A stretch of DNA of 64,000 nt from the NCBI RefSeq assembly GCF_012641745.1, contig NZ_WEHZ01000002.1:186001-250000 (forward strand), read 5' to 3'. The translations under genes were made by a program, and so were the position numbers. The notes under the pieces are model-generated. The model saw nothing but the letters and a program-made list of their open reading frames with translations. It searched no databases and had not been told where the DNA came from. Below are positions 53,841-62,908 of the stretch, one piece after another (position 1 is the stretch's first letter; each line of letters begins with the position of its first letter). The stretch comes from Pseudoalteromonas peptidolytica (GTDB lineage: Bacteria; Pseudomonadota; Gammaproteobacteria; Enterobacterales; Alteromonadaceae).

Positions 53841-53864
53841 GAGAGTGAAGGCGGCCTCACTCTC
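53841..53864 (-). terminator. Hairpin between the TonB-receptor and sulfotransferase genes
   Basis: GAGAGTGA and TCACTCTC pair around an eight-base loop. On the minus strand it is followed by TTGTATATTG, a weak T-tract, so it may only partly stop transcription into the sulfotransferase gene. Confidence 0.45.
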
Positions 53865-53882
53865 TATCTTGGTTTTTACTGA

Positions 53883-56330
53883 TTATAACTCAAACTGATA
53901 GTCTAGCTTGAGGCCTATAGTACGAGGTGCTGTGACATAGTGCCCGTACACTCGCTGCTGCTCAGGCAAAGCTTTATTTAATGCCGCAAATTTAGCTTCA
54001 CCAGCCCAAGATTTGTCTCGTCTTACCGAGGTGAAAGTAAATTTGTCAAACAAGTTGTCAACATACAAAGTGACGGCCCATTGCTCGCTTGAAAGTTTGG
54101 CGCTGAGGTTAGATAAGGCAAATCCTGGCAGTTCCTCTCCGTCAGCCTTTAACCCGACTTTAGTGTATACGTCACTCTGTGCGGTTACTCCATAATTCAC
54201 GTTAAGCATTTTGTCGTCGAACACTTCCTGCTCGTAGCTTAAACCGAATGAAAACTGCTGTTTTGGGGCGCCAGGTAAGCGGTCGCCATCTGTACCGTCA
54301 TAGTATGGCTGGTAAAGCGCGATTTCTTCAGCGCTGTAGTCACCTTCTTTGAATACCGCAAACAGGGCTGGTGCATCATCAGTCAGCTGCGCTTTTGCAT
54401 AAGAATAGGTTGCGTAAACTGTCCAATGGTCGCTCAATATAGCGCGGGTTGATAACTCGATACCAGTCGAGTTCGCAGAGCCTGCATTGGAGGTTATGAT
54501 TTCTTGGCCGTTTACCGTCACAGATGAGATCTGTGCATCTTCCCAATCAACACTGAATAATGCGGCATTAAAATGCAGCTTATTATTCAGCCATGTAGAC
54601 TTTAACCCCAGCTCATAGTTAGTGGTGGTGTCTGGCCTATAGCTAAGTTCATGCGGCAGTGCACAGATGATCTGTTGCTCAGGCAATGTTTCTGGGCACG
54701 ACTCCAAACCGTTACCACCGCCTAACCTAAACCCTTCACTGACAGTAAAGTACGTCAGTAGTCCGTCTTGCCAAGTGTAATTGGCATTAAACTTAAACAA
54801 GCTACCATTGTCTTTGGCACTGACTTGTTCAAACGAAATTTGCTCAAGACTTGGCAGACCACCAGAATAGAGCGGGGTTTCAGCCGCTGATTTAGTGTTA
54901 ACGTCATAGCGATAGAAACGCGCGCCCACAGTGATATTAAAATCCTCTGAAAATGCGTAGCCAACTTCGCCAAACAATGCTGACTCTTTGCTGGTGGCAT
55001 TAGTCAGAGCGATATACTCAAGATCTTGCTCAATATTGTTGATTTCGTCGCCCCAAAACTCCGTGAGCCCCGGCGTGTATTCTCTATCATCTGAGCTAAT
55101 TTCCTGTTTGCTGTAATATACCCCTGCAATCCAATTTAGGGCGTCATCCCCTTTAGAGACTAAACGGATCTCTTGGGTAAACGTGTCTTGATCTGTAGTG
55201 TCTTTAGTCAAAGCGGTAAAACTAGGAAAGTCCGCGTAGCCTGGCCAAATATCATAAAGGAGATCGGTTTGATCTCGTTGGCCTTGCTGTTCTTTGCTTG
55301 ACCAACCGGATGCCGAAACTAAATCTGCAAACTCCAAATCGGCGTTGATTTCAAGGCTAAGTAGGTCATCTTCTTGTTCGTTAGGTTCAAGCACACGATA
55401 GGCTGACTCGTATGGTTTGATAGAGTCGGCAAGCGGGTGCTGTGCGCCAAGGCTTTGGTACTGTGAAATCGAGTTAGCACCATTTTCTTGTTTTTGATGG
55501 AAATAGTTCAGTGTGGTATCGATATTCTCGTTCACCAACCAACGTAGAGAAACACGCGTAGTGGTGATGGTTTCGTCATTTGCATCCGCCATTGCGTTGA
55601 TATTCGCTTTAACATCCTCAGCATTGGACCAGTCGGGGTCTGGGTTTGAAACGCCAGGTTGTTTAACCACATAGCTATAATCCATAAAGCCGGGGTTATG
55701 ATAGCGGTTAATGCTAGCGCGAACAGCTAACTCATCCATCACTATAGGCATATTGAACACAGCACCGATTTCATGACCGTTACTGTCACTTTCGTTGATA
55801 CTGAATACGTCGCCACTGAGCTTGCCCTCAATGATATCAAGCACAGGTGCTTTTAGCATGGTTCTAATTGCACCGCCAAGTGTGCCTGCACCGTAAAGCG
55901 TGCCTTGCGGACCAATCAAAACTTCAACACGCTCAATGTCAGTGAGTCGCAAATCGACATTAATCGGGATTTCGCCAAGGTAAGTCGCTACGGTACCCGA
56001 GTCAGAGGCTCGCTCTGATGAATTAGTATTCAAACCTCGGACAATAATAGGTGAACCCTCACGGCCTCCTTGTTCTGTCATTGTAAGACCAGGAACCCAC
56101 CTTGCTACATCTTCAAGGTCACCAATATTTTGGTCGCTCATCACATCGCTGTCTACAGCAGTAATATTTAATGGTGCTTCTTGAACTGTGCCAGCACGTC
56201 GAGTGGCAGTCACTTGAATTCGTTCAATTGACTTTTCTTGAATCTTGCGTTCTTCAGCGTGTGATTGATTAACAACAAAAAAACTCGAACTAACAGCTAG
56301 TGCGACTAAGCTTGGATGGAGCTTACTCAT
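53883..56330 (-). CDS. TonB-dependent outer-membrane receptor
   Basis: An 815-residue receptor: signal peptide (about 25 residues, cut near SHA), a plug domain starting at IERIQVTATRR with GLTMTEQGGREGSPIIVRG and the VEVLIGPQGTLYGAGTLGGAIR motif near 130-150, then a 22-strand barrel to the C-terminus (KLDYQFEL). The substrate is unknown; a general siderophore- or carbohydrate-type role cannot be separated. No Fur box was identified upstream by eye. The next gene on the same strand is the TPR-sulfotransferase, possibly in one operon despite the hairpin between them. Confidence 0.93.
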   Translation of the reverse strand: MSKLHPSLVALAVSSSFFVVNQSHAEERKIQEKSIERIQVTATRRAGTVQEAPLNITAVDSDVMSDQNIGDLEDVARWVPGLTMTEQGGREGSPIIVRGLNTNSSERASDSGTVATYLGEIPINVDLRLTDIERVEVLIGPQGTLYGAGTLGGAIRTMLKAPVLDIIEGKLSGDVFSINESDSNGHEIGAVFNMPIVMDELAVRASINRYHNPGFMDYSYVVKQPGVSNPDPDWSNAEDVKANINAMADANDETITTTRVSLRWLVNENIDTTLNYFHQKQENGANSISQYQSLGAQHPLADSIKPYESAYRVLEPNEQEDDLLSLEINADLEFADLVSASGWSSKEQQGQRDQTDLLYDIWPGYADFPSFTALTKDTTDQDTFTQEIRLVSKGDDALNWIAGVYYSKQEISSDDREYTPGLTEFWGDEINNIEQDLEYIALTNATSKESALFGEVGYAFSEDFNITVGARFYRYDVNTKSAAETPLYSGGLPSLEQISFEQVSAKDNGSLFKFNANYTWQDGLLTYFTVSEGFRLGGGNGLESCPETLPEQQIICALPHELSYRPDTTTNYELGLKSTWLNNKLHFNAALFSVDWEDAQISSVTVNGQEIITSNAGSANSTGIELSTRAILSDHWTVYATYSYAKAQLTDDAPALFAVFKEGDYSAEEIALYQPYYDGTDGDRLPGAPKQQFSFGLSYEQEVFDDKMLNVNYGVTAQSDVYTKVGLKADGEELPGFALSNLSAKLSSEQWAVTLYVDNLFDKFTFTSVRRDKSWAGEAKFAALNKALPEQQRVYGHYVTAPRTIGLKLDYQFEL

Positions 56331-56669
56331 GAATGGTGAAACCTCAAATTAAGAATTAAACGTGACGAAATTTCAATCTTTAGAGATGGGTAACTATGCA
56401 AATAGTGCATTTTTTTCCCGAGCTTAGAGAGAATTTCATACAACTGGTGGCAAGTTAGCAAATCATACTTTGTGTATGTTTTAGGTAATTTACCCACCCT
56501 GAAACTGCATCGCATGCTAACATGCTTATTCTTATTTTGTGAATAATTATTTTGATTTTTTGAATGGTTATTTCTTTTTTGGTTGTATCGATTTGCGAAA
56601 ATTTTCAAATAGCTTAGAGTATTAACTCCATATGCTTCTTTTGTACGTCAAATACCCTAAGGAAAAATA
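56331..56669. other. Intergenic region between the TonB receptor and creA
   Basis: About 340 bp, AT-rich, divergent promoters of both genes. No repeat, riboswitch or convincing operator was recognised. Confidence 0.3.
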
Positions 56670-57134
56670 ATGAAAAAGCTGATGTTTGCATTGTTGGCAT
56701 CTTGTACATTACTTGGTTGCTCTGACAGTGAAGTTGGAGATGTATCACTCGGTCTGTTTACGCTTAAAGATATAAAGCTGGACTCTATGGTTGACCCTGT
56801 TGTTACAGGCGTGACTTGTCATGTAGCGAGTGTTGAAGATGACCTGAGTTTTTCAGACCCAAGTGATAGCTCTATCTCTTGTCGTCAAACGAGCGAAATA
56901 ACACCTGCAATGCTGGCGAATATAGACAAGAGTGACTCTGGCGAAGTGGTATTTAAAAAGTCAAAAAGTGTGTTTTTTAAATCCATGAAAGTGAGAAGAA
57001 TTTTTGACGCGAAAAATCAAACCTTGATGTATTTGGCTTACACCACAAAGGAAACCTCAGGCAGCTTTAAGCACAGCCTGTCGACAGTGCCATTATGGGG
57101 TACGCAGGCTTATCGAAATGCCAAAGCCGATTAA
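56670..57134 (+). CDS. creA: CreA-family protein
   Basis: A 154-residue protein with a lipoprotein-like signal (MKKLMFALLASCTLLGC). The mature part matches CreA: IKLDSMVDPVVTGVTCHVAS, ISCRQTSEI, VVFKKSKSVFFKSMKVRRIFDA (in part) and a C-terminal LSTVPLWG. E. coli CreA is also a small exported protein, of unknown function. The two conserved cysteines (GVTC, SISC) may form a disulfide. Stands alone here, without creBC. Confidence 0.85.
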   Translation: MKKLMFALLASCTLLGCSDSEVGDVSLGLFTLKDIKLDSMVDPVVTGVTCHVASVEDDLSFSDPSDSSISCRQTSEITPAMLANIDKSDSGEVVFKKSKSVFFKSMKVRRIFDAKNQTLMYLAYTTKETSGSFKHSLSTVPLWGTQAYRNAKAD

Positions 57135-57261
57135 CTCAGGTTTGCTCAGGGTAAACTCATACACCTTGATAATTCTTTCGTACATTATTTTTGTTTGAAT
57201 TAAACCTTTTTACTCACGATTTCGACTAAGCTTAATAACGATAATTTTAGGAGAAATCGTG

Positions 57262-57432
57262 ATGCTCAAAACACGCTTTTTTGGTAAAACAGTCAATACT
57301 GCGTTTGCTGTGATGACGGTGCTATTTATTATTCTGACGTTAACAACGGATGCGCATAGTATCTCTTCCCACGAAACTGAGGTTGAGATCTTTGCGCAAG
57401 ATAAGGTTATTTCAGAATCTAAATCTCAATAA
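57262..57432 (+). CDS. Small membrane protein of 56 residues, function unknown
   Basis: An ATG at 57262 preceded by TTAGGAGAAATCG (AGGAG at seven bases) opens a 56-codon frame: a basic N-terminus, one hydrophobic segment (about 15-29; AFAVMTVLFIILTLT), then a hydrophilic, acidic C-terminus ending in ESKSQ. This is either a single-span membrane protein or an exported peptide with an uncut anchor. No family recognised. The strong ribosome-binding site and signal-like start make it a credible gene. Confidence 0.6.
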   Translation: MLKTRFFGKTVNTAFAVMTVLFIILTLTTDAHSISSHETEVEIFAQDKVISESKSQ

Positions 57433-57723
57433 ACTTGCGCCTTGATTTATTTTGTTTTATTGATTAGTAAAACTTAAAACAATGAAAAAGGTAGAGTTAG
57501 TATAGTAATGGACTAGTTCCTTTTCTGGGTTGTTATGAAGGCATAAATTTATCTAACGTATTTATGACATATACTCATGACCGGCTTGCGTTGTGTATAA
57601 CGTGTATACTCTAAATCTCCCCGTTTTATTCATCTCATTAATAGCCTTTATTCGCCTGCGGTCAAAATTGTAATTAATTTATTGCGTTATACTCAGTCTG
57701 CATTAGCTTTAATTGAGGACTCA

Positions 57724-57915
57724 TATCAATTTGTTTAAATATTGGCTTAATCTGAAGTGGCAAATATGACGCTAATGGTATTAAAAGCTTCCATCTTACC
57801 TTCATGGGTAAAGGTACCGTGGGAATAGCAGGAGGCGGAGTGATCGATAAGATGTGCTTGCCTCAAAATAGGCTGTTTAATTATCCGCAGCTCAGGTTAA
57901 TTTAGCAAATTGGTA
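57724..57915 (+). mobile_element. Decayed copy of the TACCAATT miniature element
   Basis: Begins TATCAATTTG and ends GCAAATTGGTA, with recognisable interior pieces (GACGCTAATGG.ATTAAAA, AATAGCAGGAGGCGGAGTGA, CTCAAAATAGGCTG) but many substitutions. The oldest-looking copy in the window. The rest of 57433-58010 holds nothing else recognised. Confidence 0.6.
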
Positions 57916-58010
57916 TAAGGAAACGGCGCAGCTTGCTGCTCTAAGAACACGAATTTTAGCTGACTTGCTTTGTGCTTGTCTGACTAAAACAGCAATAACA
58001 AGGAAGATAT

Positions 58011-58700
58011 ATGGCACGCCAATTTGATAACTTTTATAGTCATGGGGCAATTAGCTTTGCTGATTTTATTAATTGTGTCTCTAGTTTGTATACGGGGCCT
58101 GATTGTATAGATGAAGGCACGCTAAGGTTGCTGGCAGAAATGCTTTACAGACTCTCACAAAATAAACAGTTTTTAGCGGCGCAAGTTGCAGGTGGTAATA
58201 AGTACACACACCACCCAAGAGGGCTGTTAGATAACGATGATTTATATGTACTTTATGAACAGCAGCAGCCATTTTTTGGTGTCTATGCTCAGATCTGGCA
58301 CCCGACCCTCAAGCGAGGGAAAGCACAAGGTTTTAACCCACCACTGAGGGATTACAACTTTTCTGCGTTGACGACCAACTATTTTGGTCCAGGTTGCGGC
58401 AGTAAGCTTTATCAATACGAATACCGGCAAGATCTCAAGCAAGGTGAGCACTGTGCATTGTCATTTCTACAGTTTTATCAATTTACGTCGGAAAATGTGC
58501 TCTTTACTGAGGCCTCAAAGGATGTAATAGCTCAGGCGTTACCTAAAAGTTTGAGTATAACCATTAGCTTACGGTTAGAGAAGAACGAGCATCCATGCTT
58601 TATCTTCGATAAATCTTCGAAAAGAGTGCTAGGTGTTATAACTGATGTAAATTGTGAAAAAGCAGGCGTAACGTCAAAAGTGGGATTGCTTGAAGTATAA
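58011..58700 (+). CDS. Hypothetical protein of unknown family
   Basis: 229 residues, no signal peptide or transmembrane segment. GGAAGATAT precedes the ATG. The sequence is aromatic-rich (QIWHPTLKRGK, FNPPLRDYNFSALTTNYFGPG, QYEYRQDLKQGEH) and has four cysteines without an obvious metal pattern. The C-terminal part (SLSITISLRLEKNEHPCFIF) looks like a beta domain. I recognise nothing. It is flanked on both sides by copies of the miniature element, so it may be a recent acquisition. Confidence 0.65.
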   Translation: MARQFDNFYSHGAISFADFINCVSSLYTGPDCIDEGTLRLLAEMLYRLSQNKQFLAAQVAGGNKYTHHPRGLLDNDDLYVLYEQQQPFFGVYAQIWHPTLKRGKAQGFNPPLRDYNFSALTTNYFGPGCGSKLYQYEYRQDLKQGEHCALSFLQFYQFTSENVLFTEASKDVIAQALPKSLSITISLRLEKNEHPCFIFDKSSKRVLGVITDVNCEKAGVTSKVGLLEV

Positions 58701-58727
58701 GTCATTTCAAGAGTAGCATTTGTTCAC

Positions 58728-58800
58728 CTTGATGTAGGTGCCTTAGCTGTAACAAGGGATGAGAGCGATGTTATCGACAAGGTGTTTTGCCTTTAAGTAC
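58728..58800 (+). mobile_element. Fragment of the TACCAATT miniature element
   Basis: GATGTAGGTGCCTTAGC.GTA and GTTATCGACAAGGTGTTTTGCCT match the interior-to-right half of the intact copies. The left half and termini are missing. Confidence 0.5.
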
Positions 58801-58832
58801 CTGAGATGCGGGGTGCTTGAGCCCCATCTTTA

Positions 58833-59042
58833 TACCAATTAGACTTAATACTTGCTCAATTTGAAGGAGTGAATCTGACACTTAACAGCGTTAAAAATTT
58901 CTTATTTAGAACAAATAAATAGCAAAATTTTTGCCTTATCTATATAGAGGTAGGTACCTTAGCGATAGCAGGACGTGGTAGCGGAGTTATCGACAAGATT
59001 TTCTCGCTTCAAAATAGACCACTTAAATTAAGATAATTGGTA
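58833..59042 (+). mobile_element. Intact copy of the TACCAATT miniature inverted-repeat element (210 bp)
   Basis: Starts TACCAATTAGACTTAAT and ends AAATTAAGATAATTGGTA, imperfect inverted repeats. It is flanked by TTA on both sides (58830-58832 and 59043-59045), a 3-bp target duplication. No open frame inside. Nearly identical to the copy at 62537-62744. Such 3-bp T-N-A duplications occur with some IS5-family transposases, which could act in trans. Confidence 0.82.
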
Positions 59043-59377
59043 TTATTTTGTTTAATTGAGCCTATATAGCTGTAACCGAAGTGCAAATATGTTAATTGTA
59101 TCGAGGTAACTTGAGCTTGGGATAACACAGGCTGTTAGTGTGCAAATATGCTTTGCATTAGGCAGTGTGTAGTTGTTGAACACAACAGGCCCATTTATTC
59201 TTTAGCCAAAGCTCAGGTTAATTGGTACTAAATATAAATATCTGCACGGGTGATGGTTGAACCAACATAATGAACTGTTTTGTTGGGTTAACTTCACGCC
59301 GTTTTGCTTTCATACCAGTGTCTTAGAGGCTGGTAATGTTTTTGCTCAAACAACAAAATTAACGGAGCGGCGTAATA
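59043..59377. other. Intergenic region before the DUF885 gene
   Basis: About 335 bp without a supported gene. AGCTCAGGTTAATTGGTAC near 59208 recalls the right end of the worn element copy at 57915, so it may hold another remnant. The promoter of the next gene should lie near 59250-59350. Confidence 0.3.
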
Positions 59378-61249
59378 ATGAAGAAAATGAGCTTGGTGGC
59401 CTTTGCTGTAGCGCTTGGGCTAAGTGGATGCGCTCAAGATAAGCCGGTTACACAAAAGCATTCTGAGGTTGGAGTCAGCCAATCTAGTATGTCCAGAACA
59501 GAGATAGATAAAGTTGTTGAACAATATACGAGACAATTTATTAACCACCAGCCGGCATTGGCAACATCATTAAAACTACCGAACAGTGAATACGGTGATT
59601 ATCAAACAAAGCTACCTGACTACTCTGTCGTGGGTATGCAGGCACTGCAAGTCGACATGAATGCAGCGGCGCAGCGTCTAGCGGCAATACAACCGGCAAT
59701 CAGTAACTCAGATGACTTATTACATGTGAAAGTCAATGAAGTGATTGCGCGTTATTACGCCGGAGATAAGGGGTTCTCAGCCGGTTATATTGATACGTGG
59801 GGTGGGCACCTGCCATATATTGTGAACCAGTTGTCAGGCCCCTTACTCGATATTCCTAATGTGCTAAAAGACCAACATGGAATAGAGAGTGAGCAAGATG
59901 CCAAAGACTATCTTGCTCGCCTGAATGCCTTTGTTGAAGTGACGCAGCAAGTGGCAAGTAAGGTAACAGCGGACGCCAATAAAGGCGTAATTTTACCAAA
60001 AGTATTGTTTCCAAACACGCTAGGTTATTTAGATAACTTCACGGCGCCACATGGTGCAGCGCACCCTTTGGTTACATCGTTTAAAGAAAAACTTGCAAAT
60101 ATCAATGATATTACAGGTAAAGCCGCCGCTGAATATGTTGCACAGGCGATACAAATTGTTGAGCAAAAGCTTTATCCCGAGTTTAAAAATGTGTCTGCTA
60201 TTATGCACGCTCTAGAGAGTAAAGCGCCTGAAAAGGTTGGTATTTGGGCTCAGCCAAATGGCGAAGCTTTCTATCAGCACGAGATCACCTACTTAGCGGA
60301 TTCTGATATGAGCGCCGAAGAGATCCACAAAATTGGTCTTGCTGAGGTGGAGCGTATTTCAAAGCGTATGGACGAAATCCTTAAGCAAAATGGCTATTCA
60401 CAGGGATCTGTTGGCGAACGCATGAAGCAGCTCAATGAAGAATCGAGATTTTTATATGCGGATTCTGACGAGGGTCGTGAAGCGTTATTATCGTTCTTGC
60501 GTGGTGAAATAGCGACTATTTTACAAAAAGCACCAGATTATTTTTCTACTATTCCACCGCAACCAGTTGAAGTCAAACGCATCCCACAGGCTGTGGAAGC
60601 AGGTGCGCCCGGTGGTTACTACAATGGACCATCGCTTGATGGAAGTCGCCCAGGGGTATTTTCAATCAACCTAAAAGATATGAAGGCAGTACCAAGCTTT
60701 GGCATGAAAACCTTGACGTATCATGAAGCAGTTCCTGGTCATCATTTTCAAATTGCCCTGAATATGTTGCAAACCGAAATTGGTTTGATGCGTCAAAATG
60801 CGTCATTTAACGGCTATATCGAAGGGTGGGCATTATATTCTGAGTTGCTGGCTTATGAGATGGGCATGTATAAAGACGATCCATTTGGTGACTTAGGTCG
60901 TCTGCAAGCTGAGGCCTACCGTGCAGCTCGACTTGTTGTTGATACTGGGTTGCATTACAAAAAGTGGACACGCGACCAAGCGATCACCTATTTTGCTGAT
61001 GCAACAGGTACGGCAATGAGTGATGTGGTATCGGCTATCGATCGTTATATTGCGTGGCCCGGGCAAGCGCTTGGTTATAAGCTAGGTATGCTCAAACTGG
61101 TTGAACTGAGAGAGCATGCTAAGCAGCAACTGGGAGAGAAGTTTGATATTAAAGCATTTCATGATGTGATCTTACTAAAAGGTGCAAGGCCGCTGAGCTT
61201 AGTTGAAGAGGATGTTAACGCGTGGGTTGAGTCGCTAACAGCAGCCTAA
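59378..61249 (+). CDS. DUF885-family lipoprotein, probable zinc metallopeptidase
   Basis: A 623-residue exported lipoprotein (MKKMSLVAFAVALGLSGC, lipobox LSGC). The DUF885 fold resembles thermolysin-like carboxypeptidases: the zinc motif HEAVPGHHFQIA near residue 450, followed by NGYIEGWALYSELLAYEMG, where the Glu of EGWA is the third ligand, and RAARLVVDTGLHYKKW with the catalytic Arg/His/Tyr. Substrates of this family are not well defined; peptide hydrolysis in the periplasm is inferred. Strong AACGGAGCGGCG before the ATG. Confidence 0.88.
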   Translation: MKKMSLVAFAVALGLSGCAQDKPVTQKHSEVGVSQSSMSRTEIDKVVEQYTRQFINHQPALATSLKLPNSEYGDYQTKLPDYSVVGMQALQVDMNAAAQRLAAIQPAISNSDDLLHVKVNEVIARYYAGDKGFSAGYIDTWGGHLPYIVNQLSGPLLDIPNVLKDQHGIESEQDAKDYLARLNAFVEVTQQVASKVTADANKGVILPKVLFPNTLGYLDNFTAPHGAAHPLVTSFKEKLANINDITGKAAAEYVAQAIQIVEQKLYPEFKNVSAIMHALESKAPEKVGIWAQPNGEAFYQHEITYLADSDMSAEEIHKIGLAEVERISKRMDEILKQNGYSQGSVGERMKQLNEESRFLYADSDEGREALLSFLRGEIATILQKAPDYFSTIPPQPVEVKRIPQAVEAGAPGGYYNGPSLDGSRPGVFSINLKDMKAVPSFGMKTLTYHEAVPGHHFQIALNMLQTEIGLMRQNASFNGYIEGWALYSELLAYEMGMYKDDPFGDLGRLQAEAYRAARLVVDTGLHYKKWTRDQAITYFADATGTAMSDVVSAIDRYIAWPGQALGYKLGMLKLVELREHAKQQLGEKFDIKAFHDVILLKGARPLSLVEEDVNAWVESLTAA

Positions 61250-61258
61250 TTTTTACTC

Positions 61259-61290
61259 TCAGCTTGGTGGTGATTAAACTACCAAGCTGA
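61259..61290. terminator. Hairpin between convergent DUF885 and EEP genes
   Basis: TCAGCTTGGT and ACCAAGCTGA pair around a twelve-base loop between the two convergent genes; short T-rich flanks on both sides, so weakly bidirectional. Confidence 0.5.
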
Positions 61291-61327
61291 TTTGCCTTTC
61301 TCTTTGCCTGTCTTTATGGTCTCTGGG

Positions 61328-62389
61328 TTAATACTTGATATTTGGTTTTGCTTTTGCCCTAGCAAGGATTTCTTCGCTGCGATTTATATCTTTACGTTGT
61401 AGATCGAGGCCCGTGGTATTTTCATTTTCTACAGGCTGATAGGCAAGTTCAGCATACAGTGCAAAGTGATCAGAGCCGATATTTGCCAGCCGCTTTATAT
61501 CAACAACAGTGAAGTGATGACTTGAAAACAGATGATCTAATGGCCATCTAGCAAACGGGTAATCTGCGTGAAAGGTGTTAAACATACCACGACCAACCCT
61601 AGGGTCTAATAGTCCACTAATTTTACGAAAAAGCCTAGTTGTTGGAGACCATGCAACATCGTTCAAGTCTCCGGTTACTATGGTCGGTAAAGCGTGTTTC
61701 GCTATGCGTTTAGCCACAATGACTAACTCAGCATCACGTTCTATGGCGGTTTTATTCTCTGTTGGGCTAGGAGGAGCTGGATGTAAAAAGTGAGCTTGTA
61801 TGATGGTATTGGATGGGAGCTTGATTTTTGCATGTATCGAGGGTACATCTTCTTCAACAATATACTCACAGGTAGCGTCCTCAAGCGGGTGGCGTGAATA
61901 TACATGCATACCATATAAATTAGACTGCGGGCACTTTACAGAGTAGGGCAGTATATCTAACAGTGAGTCGAGGTGTTGTTGCCATATCTCGTCACTTTCT
62001 AGTGTTATGAGTATATCAGGCTGATGTGCTCGAACTTGGCTGAGCAACAGGCTAAATTGGCGGTTGGTTTGTAGCACGTTGGCGGTGAGTATACTCATTG
62101 TTTGGGTATTTGATGTTGCATGTTTTACCTCTACTGGCCAAAGGGGCGTATAAGGCAAGATCCACCAAAGTTGAAAGCATAAGCACGCGGTGAGCACAAA
62201 CATAGTGATCACGCTAAGCAGACTTAACTTGAAAAAGACAATGCACAACATCAGTGCTACGGCAGCCATTGTGACGAGCTGGAGTCTAGGAAACTCCATT
62301 GCTCTGACACTCCAATGCGGGTGTTTAGCCAAAGGTAATAACGTAGCTACCAAGATAACAACACTCAGTGAAACGATAATCCAAGTCAT
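61328..62389 (-). CDS. Membrane-anchored endonuclease/exonuclease/phosphatase-family protein
   Basis: The ATG at 62389 has AGGG at good distance and is preferred over that at 62404; this gives 353 residues. Three N-terminal transmembrane segments (about 3-22, 35-55, 57-75) are followed by an EEP domain: SILTANVLQTN (Asn), LITLESDEIW (metal Glu), FLHPAPPSP (His), VTGDLNDVAWSP (Asp/Asn) and GSDHFALYAELA at the end (Asp-His pair). All catalytic residues are visible. The catalytic part faces the periplasm by the inside-positive rule; nuclease, phospholipase or phosphatase activity is possible. Confidence 0.83.
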   Translation of the reverse strand: MTWIIVSLSVVILVATLLPLAKHPHWSVRAMEFPRLQLVTMAAVALMLCIVFFKLSLLSVITMFVLTACLCFQLWWILPYTPLWPVEVKHATSNTQTMSILTANVLQTNRQFSLLLSQVRAHQPDILITLESDEIWQQHLDSLLDILPYSVKCPQSNLYGMHVYSRHPLEDATCEYIVEEDVPSIHAKIKLPSNTIIQAHFLHPAPPSPTENKTAIERDAELVIVAKRIAKHALPTIVTGDLNDVAWSPTTRLFRKISGLLDPRVGRGMFNTFHADYPFARWPLDHLFSSHHFTVVDIKRLANIGSDHFALYAELAYQPVENENTTGLDLQRKDINRSEEILARAKAKPNIKY

Positions 62390-62536
62390 GTAATACCCTA
62401 ACATAATGGAGGAATTTGCTCAGTATACTTTATGTTGGCTGAAATAACTGTGAATAGTATCGACGTTGAGTGGGCACTCATTGTCGATACTCGGTTGGTG
62501 GGGAACACCGTTGGTTATACTATTGAGCTTAGGTAA

Positions 62537-62744
62537 TACCAATTTGACTTAATACTTGCTCAATTTGAAGGAGTAAATCTGACGCTAACAGCGTTAAAAA
62601 TTTCTCATTTAGAACAACTAAATAGCAAAATTTTTGCCTTGCCTATATGGATGTAGGTACCTTAGCGATAGCAGGACGCGGTAGCGGAGTTATCGACAAG
62701 ATTTTCTCGCCTCAAAATAGACCACTTAATTAAGCAAATTGGTA
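62537..62744 (+). mobile_element. Intact copy of the TACCAATT miniature inverted-repeat element (208 bp)
   Basis: Starts TACCAATTTGACTTAATAC and ends ACTTAATTAAGCAAATTGGTA, giving a TIR of about 18 bp. Flanked by TAA on both sides (62534-62536 and 62745-62747). No open frame. The right third includes GTTATCGACAAGATTTTCTC, found in all copies. The remaining bases up to 62908 hold nothing recognised. Confidence 0.83.
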
Positions 62745-62908
62745 TAATTTAGTTGATTAACTCACTTCTTACCCTAGGTGCAGGTTAAATAGACAACAAT
62801 TTGAAGGGAGAACTACCTTGTAAGCTTGGTAACACTGCTCAGTTGGTATGGCCAAAGCACTTTCTCCACTTCAAAAAAATTTACTTAACCTTATGTTATA
62901 TAAAAATA

